Origin: Theropithecus gelada
Taxonomy: Eukaryota > Chordata > Mammalia > Primates > Cercopithecidae
Direction: 5' to 3'
Length of the DNA: 64,000 nucleotides
Assembly (NCBI RefSeq): GCF_003255815.1
Contig: NC_037677.1
Span: 110,870,936 to 110,934,935 of the forward strand
The notes under the pieces are model-generated. The model was not told the DNA's origin, did no database searches, and worked only from the letters and a program-made list of their open reading frames with translations. Positions 26,301 to 38,300 of this stretch are shown in pieces (position 1 is the stretch's first letter; the number at the start of each line of letters is the position of its first letter). The position numbers and the translations under genes were made by a program.

Positions 26301-29300
26301 GCGGGTGTGTGTTGTGGACACAGACTGCAGGGTCGAAGCGCACCCCTGTGAGCGCAGGACGCTGGAGATGGTCCGGGAGTTCGCCGGCAATGCCCCGTGC
26401 TGGAGAGGATCGCGGCAGGCCCCTGCGGTGCTGGCTGCACACTGTCCCTTCTACAGGTTGGTCTGCAAGCTCTGGGCTCGGCCTGGGTGGAGATGAAGGC
26501 CCCCACCCCTGAGCTGTGGGGAGGATAGCACTTTGGGGCCCCGCCATGGAGACTGTGACGGGGATTGAAGCAGACCTGGGAGGGAACCAAGGACATAGCC
26601 ATGGGAGAACAGGGAGAGGTACAGCTACTCGGTATCAGCATCCCTTAATCCACAGCCCAGGCACCCAGGGCGAGCGCTGGTGGCAGGGTCACAGGCATTC
26701 TGGAAGGCTGGTGAGTGAGCCAAGCGCTGACCCTGCAGGGCAGTGGTCTCCACTTGTGATATTGATTTGGTAATTTGGTTCCTCTGAGCACCAGTTTCCA
26801 CATTATGGGGGCTGAGTGAGGCAGGAGGATCAAGATGAATTCCAATCAGGGAGGCTGTGGGATGCTGGGTTCTTCGGGATTGGAGCCCAGGCACCCAAGA
26901 GCACCTGCTGCCCGGCCGCCAGCCCATCCCTCCCAAACACTCCCCACGCCATTCCTTTAGACTATCTGCCATTCAGCACCTCTGTCCGGAGTCCAGTGAC
27001 CCTGCTACTGTCCCTTTCTGGGGGTCCAGGGCAGTGTTTGAATCAGCTACATCTTGCCTATTGGTCCTCCTCCAGCGATGAGCTCATAGCACAGCACACA
27101 GCAGTGAAATTGGCTGAGAAGCCTCAGGGCTGTGCTGGGCTGATGGAAAATCCAAAGACTGTTTCTCTGGGAAAGGTCAGTCCCCTACAAGAGGGTCAGA
27201 GGAGATGGGGCCTCATGCCACATCGGGGCCACCAGAGGCTCTCCTCACAACCCAAGCTCTTAAGTGAAAGGAGGAGTTGATTTGTTCCTTGATGGCCACG
27301 TTCTAAGTGCCCGCTCAGCCAGGCAATATGTGATAAGGAGACAGCACAGTTGCTGCCCCCAAGGAATCGTGGTCTAGAGCAGGGCATTGGAAAAGGAGAC
27401 CAGAGGCCACCCTGAGGCATCCTAGGTGCTGGGGTGGAGTCTGTCCTCTCTGGGATGTCACAGAGAAGGGGCCGCTCGAGCAGTTTTGCAAGATTTGGAA
27501 CTGTGGTGGTGGGCAAGGTGCCCAGAGCCGGGAGCAGGTGGGAGAGGCTGGTGGCCGCAGTGTATACTTCCTGGGCCTTGTATTCAGACTCTGCTGTCAG
27601 CCTGCTGAATTTTTAATCCTAGCAGCACCACTAGGGAGCTGTGAACTTACCACTGCATGTTTCTGCGTTTGAAAAGGGGTGTGATAATAATCATAACTGC
27701 CCTACAGGGTTGTTGAGAGCATGCGGTGATTTAATAGGTAGATGCGTTAATATTGCAGGCTCCTAGAATGAAGCATTTGGGAGCTCTTTATCTATTTCCT
27801 CACTCAAGAAATACCCACGGAGGGCGTCCTGTGCTCCCCGGCACTCACCCAAGTCCTGGGGAATCAGCACCAGCATCTCAGAAACACATCTACCCTCACA
27901 AGCTGATGCTCTAGTGATGGGAGGCAGCCATTCCAAAATGAATACAGAAAATAAACTGTTCAGTGGTAGCAGGTGTTGTGGAGGAACACAACAGCAAGAC
28001 GGAGATGTGGTGGGGTAGGCGGGAGCGCTGGGGCAAGGTCACAGTTTGAAATGGAGTGGCCAGGGAGGGCCTTGCAGAGCATGTGGCATTTGTGTCCAGA
28101 CCTGAGGGAGGTGGGGAGCGAACTGTGTGCAGGTCCCTGCGAAGCCCTGTGGGTAGTGTCTGCACCATAAATGCTGATTCCCAGGGAGGCCTGAGTCAGG
28201 GAGCAGGAGGGGCCCAGGGAGCTTTCTGGGCTAGGACTTGTGGCTTTATTATGAGGTCGCTAGGATAGACATGGAAGAGAAGACGATTTCTCTTGAATGA
28301 GCTGGCAGTTTGGCATACTTTGTTTTTATTGTTATCATTTTTTTGAGACAAGGTCTTGCTCTGTCACCAGGATGGAGTACAGTGGCAGGATCATGGCTCA
28401 GTGCAGCCTCAAAATTCCAGGCTCAAGTGATCCTCACATTTCAGCCTCCTTAGTAGTTGGGACTACAGACACGCACCACTGTGGCCAGCTAATTTTTAAG
28501 GTTTTTTTTTTAATTTTTTTTTTAATATAGGTGGGGTCTTACTATGTTGCCCAGGCTTGTCTTAAACTCCTGAGCTCAAGCCATCCTCCTGCCTCGGCCT
28601 TTCATAGTGCTGGGATTACAGGCATGAGCTACCACGCCCAGCCTTGGCAACCTTTATTTCAGCAACTCCATGAGCTCTTAATTGACTTGGATTTTACTCC
28701 ATTTTACCCCAGGGAAGACCCTGCCCTAGAGGAGCACCTGATTGGCCTGCCCCTGGCGTGGGCAGCCCAGGGCAGGATCTTGTTAGAAGAAGCCTTATTT
28801 GGAGAACTTTAGGGAATGTTTTTGCCAAGGCCCAAGAGTCTTCTCAGGTGAGGCCGTCCCAGGAATTGCTGCCAACCCAGAGTGGGCTTTCTGCCCCCGG
28901 ATGAGGAACTGCTCCTGTGGCAGCAGGGCACATGGTCCCGGAGCCTCAGGAGAGGCGAGGATGAGGCCCAGAGGGCAGAGTGGGGGGATTTGGGGTCATG
29001 GTCAGGGTTTGGACCCCAGTTCTGCTGTGTTCCAGTAACTATGTGACCTCAGGGGACCTAAGTCAGCCCTCAGAACCCATTTGCCTATCTGGAACATGGA
29101 GGGAACCATCTCTTCAGGTAGCTGTGGTTAATGGAACACCCGCGGGTGGAAGCCACCGCAGGAATGGTGGCTGCTGTGTTATCACAGAACGTTAGTTCTC
29201 CAGCAGACCTGAGAAGTCATTGAGCCCAGTGGCTTGCATGTCTTCACCTGCAGAGCCTCGTGTGGACACTTGTTGTGCAGACCAGATAGAAGCAGCACAC

Positions 29301-32300
29301 CTGGGGTGGAGGGGTGGGGCTGGGGCACTGCGGGAGGCCTGGAGCCTTGTTCCTTCAGTCCTCTTCTCTCCCCATCAAAGCTTTAAGAAATACAGTTGAA
29401 AACTGCAGATAGAATTACTATACAAAGAAGAAAGTGAAGACCAGAGGAGGAAAGTAACATGTCTGTGGTCACACAGCCAAAATCCAGTTGCCCATTTCCC
29501 AATATTTCTCTCCCTACTGCATTGTGAGCCTTAGAAAGTAACTTATAATAAAAAGCTGTTGCTACAGTTTGAGGTTTTGCATGTGGATGTCTCTATCTTC
29601 AAATGTGATAGCCAGCTTATGTTACCTCTTTTTCTTTTTTTTTCCCCCCCCCTTTTTGAGATGGAGTCTTACTCTGTTGCCTAGGCTGGAGTGCAGTGGC
29701 GCGATCTCGGCTCACTGCAACCTCCACCTCCCGGGTTCAAGCAATTCTCCTGCCTTAGGCTCCTGAGTAGCTGGGATTACAGGCACACTATGCCCAGCTA
29801 ATTTTTTTTATTTTTAGTAGAGATGGGGTTTCACCATGTTGGCCAGGCTGGTCTCGAACTCCTGACCTCAAGCGATCTGCCCACCTTGGCCTCCAAAGTG
29901 TTGGGATTACAGGCGTGAGCCACCACACCTAGCCTTTTTTTTTTTTTAATTGTCACTGGATAGTTAAAACATTTCCTGCTCTGTGTGCAGAGAAAAGTTA
30001 GGGTAGAATCAAGAAAGAAAACCAGGAAGTCTGTCTTTCTTCTGCACTGGAATCTTCCATCAGCTTTTGGTGTTGTAAATCATCTTACGTTTCTGCCCTC
30101 CCCTTACACCTCTGATCTGTCTATCATTCTGTTTCCTTGGATTGTAGCTGGAAGAGAGTGTTCCTAGCCCACCCTGCTACCTGCTACAGGACTACCTGCC
30201 CAGGTATGATCTGCCTGTTGGATTACCGGTTCTTTCAGGGCCCTGGACCCAGGCTGCTTTGTAAAGGGGCTTTTACAATCCTGGGACAGAGGGTGGGGTT
30301 GTGACTGGCTCCAGGACGGAGGGATGGGGCGCCTGGTGGGCAGAGGAGAGTGTGCTCTTCACTCACTCCATGGTGTTTGCTTATTCAGAATGGAGTGGCG
30401 GCTTTGGGATTACTCCCCTGAACCAGTGTTATGTGCATTGGTGAGAGGCAGAGAAAGGCAGGCACCGAGCACCAGCTTTGCAGACATCCTCAAAGCCAGC
30501 ACCAAACTCAGGGCAAGATACCTGAATGATTTCCTCCTCTATAAAATGGGGCGATGTTTACCCGATGTCCGGAAGCCCATTTCCCTCCTTCATATGAAAG
30601 GAGGCATCGTATATGAGGTCCTGGTGAAGATTCGGTAGATAATGCCCATGGAAGTAATCCCTCAGCTGTAAAATCCCAAATTAACGTGAGGAATCATCGA
30701 TGCCATTATGCATCATTCAGCATGGTTCCCCAGTGTGCCCTCACGGTCCCTCACCATCCCTCACCTGGGGTGCTAGTGACCCCACTGACCTGGGAGCTCA
30801 AAATTGCACTTGAATGTGTAGGTGTCAGTCCTGGGGTGGATTTGCTACTCCTGATGAGTAGCCCGTCTCCCGGAAGCAATGCCAGCAGTTAGACACACAG
30901 GCAGGGTAGTGAGCGTCCCTATTTGGGGTTAGGTGATCCCTTCAGTATGTTCTCACGGTTTGCAGTTCCAGCATCACGGCCTCTGAAGCATAGGGGAATC
31001 TGAGAGTGGAGCTGTTTCTGCTCAGTAATTAAGGTTTGAGGACTTATGGTTTAGAAACTAGAGTGAAATGGCTTTCAATCCCAGCTCTACCTCTTACCAA
31101 TGATCTGACCTAGGGCATGTGACTTCTATTCATTTAGCTTCAGCTTCCTCATCTGTCATATAGGGTTTTTATAGTTCCTACCTAAGGTTGTGACAGTGAA
31201 ATGAGAAAAGCAGTGTATTGTGCTTAGCACAGTCCCTGGCACATAATAGATGCTCAGTTAAAGGCCACTGTTGCCAATGTCAGTGAGCCTCCAGTTATTT
31301 CCAGTCTCCCGACTGATATAACCGCAGCCCCAGTGAGCTGCCTAGACTTAGCCTTAATCTTTTCTGCCTTTGAAAAGTCTATACTTTAATTATAATGATG
31401 TGGCCATCAAGTAACAGATTAATATTTTTAAGCAAAAAGGACAAGAAAATGCCAGTCCCAATTGTGACCACACTCAGCTGCTTCTCCAGCCCTTGGAATA
31501 CACAATCACATGAAGACCCTGTTTGTTTTCTGTAACCCTGGGAAGGAGGTCATGTGGTTTTAGCTGCATTTTGTAATAATTGACAAGGAAAGTGATGAGA
31601 TGCTCAGGCATGGAGCACAGGGAATCATAGATCAGACACTTCAGAATGGGTCAGATTTTGACACAGGCTGTGGTTTCCCATGTAAACTTTCAGCTTTGAA
31701 GAGGCCTTGCTCATAATTTGGGTCTCATATCTAAAAGTCAATACTGTCATTACCTGTTGGGGAGTGTTTTTTTAGTACTGAGACTTTCTGCGGATTAATT
31801 CATTTAATCCTCATGATAACCCCACAGAACAAGTTCAGTTCCCATCACTCCTTTTGAGATGAGGATATGAAGATGGGAGATGTTAATTAAGGTGCTGGAG
31901 GAAGTGGAAGGGCCACATTCAGTGCTGAGCAGCCTGACCGCAGGATCCGAAGGCTGGTGTGTTTTGCTGTGCCAGGCGCAGAGGCCATTAAGACAACCCT
32001 GTGTAGAACTTAGAAGACAGGGCCCCATTGGCACCACAGCTCTCTTTCAGTCTTGAGGCACCCACACTTGATGTCACAGAGAGCTTCCTCCTTGTCAAGC
32101 TCCAGTCTGACACCAGTTCATCACACAGCACCTTACAAAGCCTGCTACAGAGCATCCTTTACCAACCGTGCCCAGCTCCTCCTCTATGAACTCGGCAGTG
32201 CTTTCCCCTCTGCTACAGGTTTCCTGGTGAACTGTGAGGGAAGGAAGGGGCTGGCCACTGTTAGAGCAGGAAACCAGCTGCACCCACACCTCTGGCCAGT

Positions 32301-35300
32301 CCTCTCTACTACTCTCTACTCCTCTGTGCTATGGTGCTTAGCGGTTAATGGGCATCTCTCTGATAGGCCCCTGTGACTCGCAGCCCTGCCAGAATGGAGG
32401 CACGTGTGTTCCAGAAGGACTGGACGGGTACCAATGCCTCTGCCCGCTGGCCTTTGGAGGGGAGGCTAACTGTGGTAGGTATGCACCGGCCCTGTAAGAC
32501 TGCCCACTGGGGAGCAAGGAGAGGACAGGCTCCCCTTTTTACTGCACACCCTTCCAGTTTCTGGGTAGAAACTGGCCCTCAAGCCATCTGCTTTTCAGTG
32601 CACCACTGGTCTGCGGTTCACGTGGTGCAGCCTCTCAGTGTTCCGTGAGTAGATAATTCGGGTGGCTGAGCTCTGGAGGAGACAGCAGCTCCCAGCTTAT
32701 TAGCTGCAGAATGGTCATTGCTTGAAGTTTGAGTGCTGCCCAGCCCAGCTGAAGGCAGGAGTCTACCCAATTCTGGCTCCCAGTCCTGGGCAGAGTCTTT
32801 TCTTCTCTATTCTATGAAAGCAGAGAAAGGAGCCCCAACTCCTTTTGATTTTAGAGGTGTGAAATGAAGATAATAGTAGGCTTTACCTCATTGGGTGGTT
32901 GAGAGTTTTAAATAAGATTATGCAAAGTGCTTAGTATCATGCTTGATGCATATAAGGGCTTGCTGAACAGTAACTTTTAAAAACGTGATAACTGGGTTAG
33001 TTGAAGATCTCTATGAAAAAATTAATCTTGACCCTGTACCTCACAACCCTTCCAGAAGTCAATTCTAGCATGGCTATAGACCTCCATGCAAAAGGCAAAG
33101 CAGTGAAGCCTCTAGAAGCAAACACAGGAGCATATATTCATGATCTTGAGGTAAACAAAGATTTATCAGGGCACACACTGGACTAACCATAATGGAAAAA
33201 AGTGATAATGTAGATGGCATTTTGGTTTTTTTAAGTGGCTAAATGGAGACCCTCAGCGAGTGCCAGGAGTGCCGTGTCTGGCCTTGTCTCTAACCCTGAG
33301 ACGAGCACTGGTCACTTAAGCTTGGGGGCCCACAGTTTCTCTGCCCCATCTCCCTCCTGGGACGGGGTTTCTCCTGCCCTGCGTGGTAGTTCAGCGTCTC
33401 GGGTGGGACAGATCACATGCTGCAAGGCCATGGCTTGACTGTGGGTGTTGCTGTGATCCCCGCAGCCCCGAAGCTGAGCCTGGAATGCAGGGTCGACCTT
33501 CTCTTCCTGCTGGACAGCTCTGCGGGCACCACTCTGGATGGCTTCCTGCGGGCCAAAGCCTTCGTGAAGCAGTTTGTGCAGGCCGTGCTGAGTAAGGACT
33601 CTCGGGCCCGAGTAGGCGTGGCCACGTACAGCAGGGAGCTGCTGGTGGCGGTGCCCATTGGGGAGTACCAGGATGTGCCTGACCTGGTCAGGAGCCTTGA
33701 TGGCATTCCCTTCCGTGGTGGCCCCACCCTGATGGGCAGTGCCTTGCGGCAGGCGGCAAACCGTGGCTTTGGGAGCGCCACCAGGACAGGCCAGGACCGG
33801 CCACACAGAGTGGTGGTTTTGCTCACTGAGTCACGCTCCGAGGATGAGGTCGCGGGCCCAGCACGTCACACAAGGGCGCGAGAGCTGCTCCTGCTGGGTG
33901 TAGGCAGTGAGGCCGTGCGGGCAGAGCTGGAGGAGATCACGGGCAGCCCAAAGCATGTGATGGTCTACTCGGACCCTCAGGATCTGCTCAACCAAATCCC
34001 TGAGCTGCAGGGGAAGCTGTGCAGCCGGCAGCGGCCAGGTAAGGTCCCGGTGCCTGACCCAGGGCCGCTGGTCAGCAGGCAGGTCCTTCCTCCTTTTGGC
34101 TGCCACCTAACCATCATTCTCTGCCAGTGCCCCTTCTAGGGGCTGAAACCACAGCCCCACTCTTTTAGTTACCAGTCACATAATTTCTCAGTTTACCTGT
34201 CAACAAAAATGGGACTAATAGTAGTACTTCCTGAGAGACCTTTAGTGAGAATTAAGTAAGATAGGCGGTGTACATGCTTAGTACAGAGTAAGCACTCAGC
34301 AAACTCTAGGTGTTGCTGTTACTATTAATCATGATTTTATTATTGTTACAAAGAGCTCTGAATCTACCCAGCGGGCTCCAGAGCAGCAGCTTGCCAGCTC
34401 CTTTGATGGCAATCCACAGGAAGAAGTGCATTCCTGGTGCACACATGCACATGTATGCACAGACACAGATGCACGTGCATGCACACCTGCTGGTACAGCC
34501 ACACACAACTGAAACAAACGCTTCCTGAGAGGATACTTACCCTGTCTACCTGGGAGGGATTCTGACATTTTTCTCTTCTGTTTTGCAAACCATGAAGTTG
34601 ATTTTTTATGACCCTATTGGAAGGCACTCTAGAGAACACTGTTTCCGTGCAGAGGCCTGGCCCGTGGCCAGAGATGTCGTAACTGAAACACGTCCTTTTT
34701 TTCTTTTGAGACAGGGTCTTGCTGTTACCCAGGCTGGAATGCAGTGGCACGATCATAGCTCACTGCAGCCTCAAACTCCTGAGCTCATGTGATCCTTCCA
34801 CCTCAGCCTCCAGAATAGCCAGGACTACAGGTGCACAACACCATGCCCAGCTAATTGTTTTATTTTTTATAGAGATGTGGTCTTGCTGTGTTGCCCAGGC
34901 TGGTCTCGAACTCCTAGGCTCAAACAATCCTCCTACCTTAGCCTCCCCAAGTGGAGGGATTACAGGCATGAGTGAAATGCATCCTTTATAGGGCTCCTGG
35001 AGTTCTCCCTTGGTAGGTGGGCATGGGAAGCTACAGATGCGATTCTGCTTCTCAGCCCTGATGCCACCACTCTCCCCAAGGTGAGAAGCATTCCCTCCTG
35101 TAAGGGGGAAGGACAGGGACTGGCTGCCCACTTCCACCTTGCCCCTCCAGGCTGGCCTAAGTGCTTTTGTTCTGCTTCTTTGTTTGGTTGGATTTTTAAA
35201 AAAATAATAATTGTAGATTTATAGGAAAAAAAAAAGGACAATAGTGGAGAGTTCCCTATACCCCACACCCAGTTTCCCCTCCTATTTACACCTTGCATTA

Positions 35301-38300
35301 GTATGGCACAGTGTTATTATTAATGAACCAGTATTGATACATTATTATTTAGTGAATCCATGCTTGATTCATATTTGTTTAGTTTTTACCTAATGTCTTT
35401 TTTTCTGTTCCAGAATCCCATCGAGGACCCCACAGTATATGTAGTCAGCCACCTTCCCCGTAGCTGTGATAGTTTCTCAGACTTTCCTGGTGTGGGAGTG
35501 GTTTTAAAAACCAATAATCAGAGCATCAGATCCTCTAACTTCACACTTAGAATTTCCAGTGATTCCCCTTTGCACTTGGAACAAAACCCAAACTCTATCC
35601 CCTGGCTTCTGAGAGCTCCCTGTGGCCTGGTCCCCATAGGCCTCTCTGCATCCCCTGCATGGGACAGGCCTCTGGCTCATACTTACTTGTCTTTCAGTTC
35701 TTAGATGAAATGTCACTTCCCCAGAGAAGCTCTGACCCCTTCTTCCAGTCTTGTTATGTTACCTACTGGTAACATAAGTCCCCTGCTTTTCCCTCCAGGC
35801 TGCCGACATCATTTGTAATTCTATGTTCATTTCATGTCTGTTCCCCTAGACTGTCAGCCTGTTGACAGCAGGCATGGGCCCATTTTGTCCATACAGCATC
35901 GAATTAGTGCTCTGCATACTGGGGATGGATGAAGGCACAGGTGAAGATGTTGTCACAAAGGGTTGCCCAGAAGCCCCATGGGTTACATAAGACAGGAACT
36001 TATTTCTCTCACATACAGTTCAGAGGTGAGTGGCCTGGGCCAGCAGGGCTTGGTCATCTTATGGCTTCTACCTTGAGGTCCAAGGTCACCATTTCTCAGC
36101 CGGCAGGAAGAGGGAGAGGGGAAGTGGAAGGTAAGCAGCTTCCAGCTGCATGAATTTGAAATTGATCACATCCGTCAGATAGAACTTAAGACACGTGGCC
36201 ACCCTAGCTGCCAGGAAGGCTGAGAAATGTGGTCTGGCCAGGCACTCATCTTCCTGTTAATATTCTAGGAAAGTGCTGTTCTGTGGCTAAAAGGAAGACA
36301 TAGAGGGTGGATTCTGCCGTGAAAAGAGCACCCTGGCTGACCTGGGCCCTACCCAACCAGGCAGTCCCTGGGTCCCGTCGAGGGGCTCTGACTGGCAGAT
36401 CCACTGCTGACGCCCCTCTGCTTGCTCCTGCAGGGTGCCGGACACAAGCCCTGGACCTCGTCTTCATGTTGGACACCTCTGCCTCAGTAGGGCCTGAGAA
36501 CTTTGCTCAGATGCAGAGCTTTGTGAGAAGCTGTGCCCTCCAGTTTGAGGTGAACCCTGACGTGACACAGGTCGGCCTGGTGGTGTATGGCAGCCAGGTA
36601 CAGACTGCCTTCGGGCTGGACGCCAAACCCACCCAGGCTGCGCTGCTGCGGGCCATTAGCCAGGCCCCCTACCTGGGTGGGGTGGGCTCAGCCGGCACCG
36701 CCCTGCTGCACATCTATGACAAAGTGATGACTGTCCAGAGGGGCGCCCGGCCTGGTGTCCCCAAAGCTGTGGTGGTGCTCACAGGCGGGAGAGGTGCAGA
36801 GGACGCGGCTGTCCCTGCCCAGAAGCTGAGGAACAACGGCATCTCTGTCTTGGTCATGGGCGTGGGGCCTGTCCTAAGCGAGGGTCTGCGGAGGCTTGCA
36901 GGTCCCCGGGATTCCCTGATCCACGTGGCAGCTTACACCGACCTGCGGTACCACCAGGACGTGCTCATTGAGTGGCTGTGTGGAGGTGAGTGGGGGAATC
37001 CACATCCTCAGGGCTATCCCCATGGCAGGCCTTCAGCCTGAGCCTTCACATACATCATGGCAAGGATGGCAGCTCTTCCCAGCTACTGAGCACTTGCTTC
37101 CCAACTGCCAGGTTCTGTGCTAAATCCCATGCTCACATAAAATCCTACAGTAGGTATAACCATCCCCATTTGACATTTAAGGTATAGAAAGTTTAACTAA
37201 CATAGATAACTCCCTTCCAAACTTGAGAATTAATGCATTCCCTTTAAACAGAACCCACTTTTAGGATATCCACAAGCTTCCTAAGGGTCTACAGATCCCA
37301 CATTGACACTGACTTGGGCAGTGATAGAGCCCAGAGCAAACAGGGCCAGCCCAAATCCAGTGACCTCCTCTTCACCTTCTTAGAAGAGACAGGAGAATCA
37401 CTTGAACCCGGGAGGTGGAGGTTGTGGGGAGCCAAGATCGCGCCATTGTACTCCAGCCTGGGCAACAAGAGGGAGACTCCACCTCAAAAACAAACAAACA
37501 GAAAAGTCTGCCATATGTATGGCACATCTGAGCAATGAACTCTCCATGAGTCTGTAGGAGAGCTGGATCTTACTAACCTAGCCAAGTTGTATGCAGCACC
37601 AACCATGAGCTACCAGGGCAAAGGGAGACATGACTCTAGTAGCCTTGCACCTCTACTGGGCTTACTTAGGGTGGGGGATTTCAGGTCTAACCCATGCCCG
37701 GCCGGCCTCGTGGGTGTGTTCTCCATTGCAGAAGCCAAGCGGCCAGTCAACCTCTGCAAACCCAGCCCATGCATGAATGAGGGCAGCTGCGTCCTGCAGA
37801 ACGGGAGCTACCGCTGCGAGTGCCGGGATGGCTGGGAGGGCCCCCACTGTGAGAACCGTGAGTGGAACTCTTGCTCTGCATGTGTCAGCCAGGGATGGTA
37901 TTGCAAGTCCTGCCAAGTCCCACAAACTCAGCTGAAGGCAGGTTCTAAAACATTCGTTCAGTGGAAGGAATTATTCAATCATTTCCCCACAAAACATTTA
38001 GTGAATACCTCATGCATCCCAGGCATTGTTCTAAGTGCGGGAACATAGCAGTAAACAAATAAAACCTCTGCCCTCATGGAGCTTCCATTCTAATGGGGAG
38101 GCAGACAATAAGCAAATTAAGTATAATACAACATGTGGTGTGTTAGACGGTGCTCAGCACCCTAGAGAAAGTCATGACAACTAGGAGGGAGGCCACAGTT
38201 AGGAGTACAGTGGATCCAGGGTACAGGAGGGCAGACAGAGGCAGGGATGGGTAAATGCAGTGGTGGGAGCTGCTGGAAGCTCTTTTTGGGGTGCTTTCTA

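Larger units (their letters stand above)
26457..30147 (+). other. VWA2: VWA2 intron after coding exon 7
   Basis: Begins with a weak donor (GTTGGT). Contains an old AluJ-like element (28337-28643) and a younger Alu (29626-29934). The rest is GC-rich unique sequence with no recognised feature. Confidence 0.6.
30204..33465 (+). other. VWA2: VWA2 introns flanking EGF1 exon (30204-32366 and 32475-33465)
   Basis: Essentially Alu-free. MIR-like segments at about 31060-31270 and 32870-32990, and a diverged L1 ORF2-like scrap at about 33020-33190. Nothing else recognised. Confidence 0.55.

Noticed and set aside
26020..26641. - strand open frames of 175-187 codons
   Set aside because: GC-rich antisense of a VWA2 exon and its flanking introns; no recognisable domain.
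33312..33826. Long - strand open frames over 33312-33826
   Set aside because: Antisense to the single-exon VWA2 A domain; high GC keeps them open.
36307..36433. Possible upstream start for the VWA3 exon (ATG in frame at 36307)
   Set aside because: The stretch before 36434 is intron: a good CTCCTGCAG acceptor joins exactly to the previous exon in phase 1.
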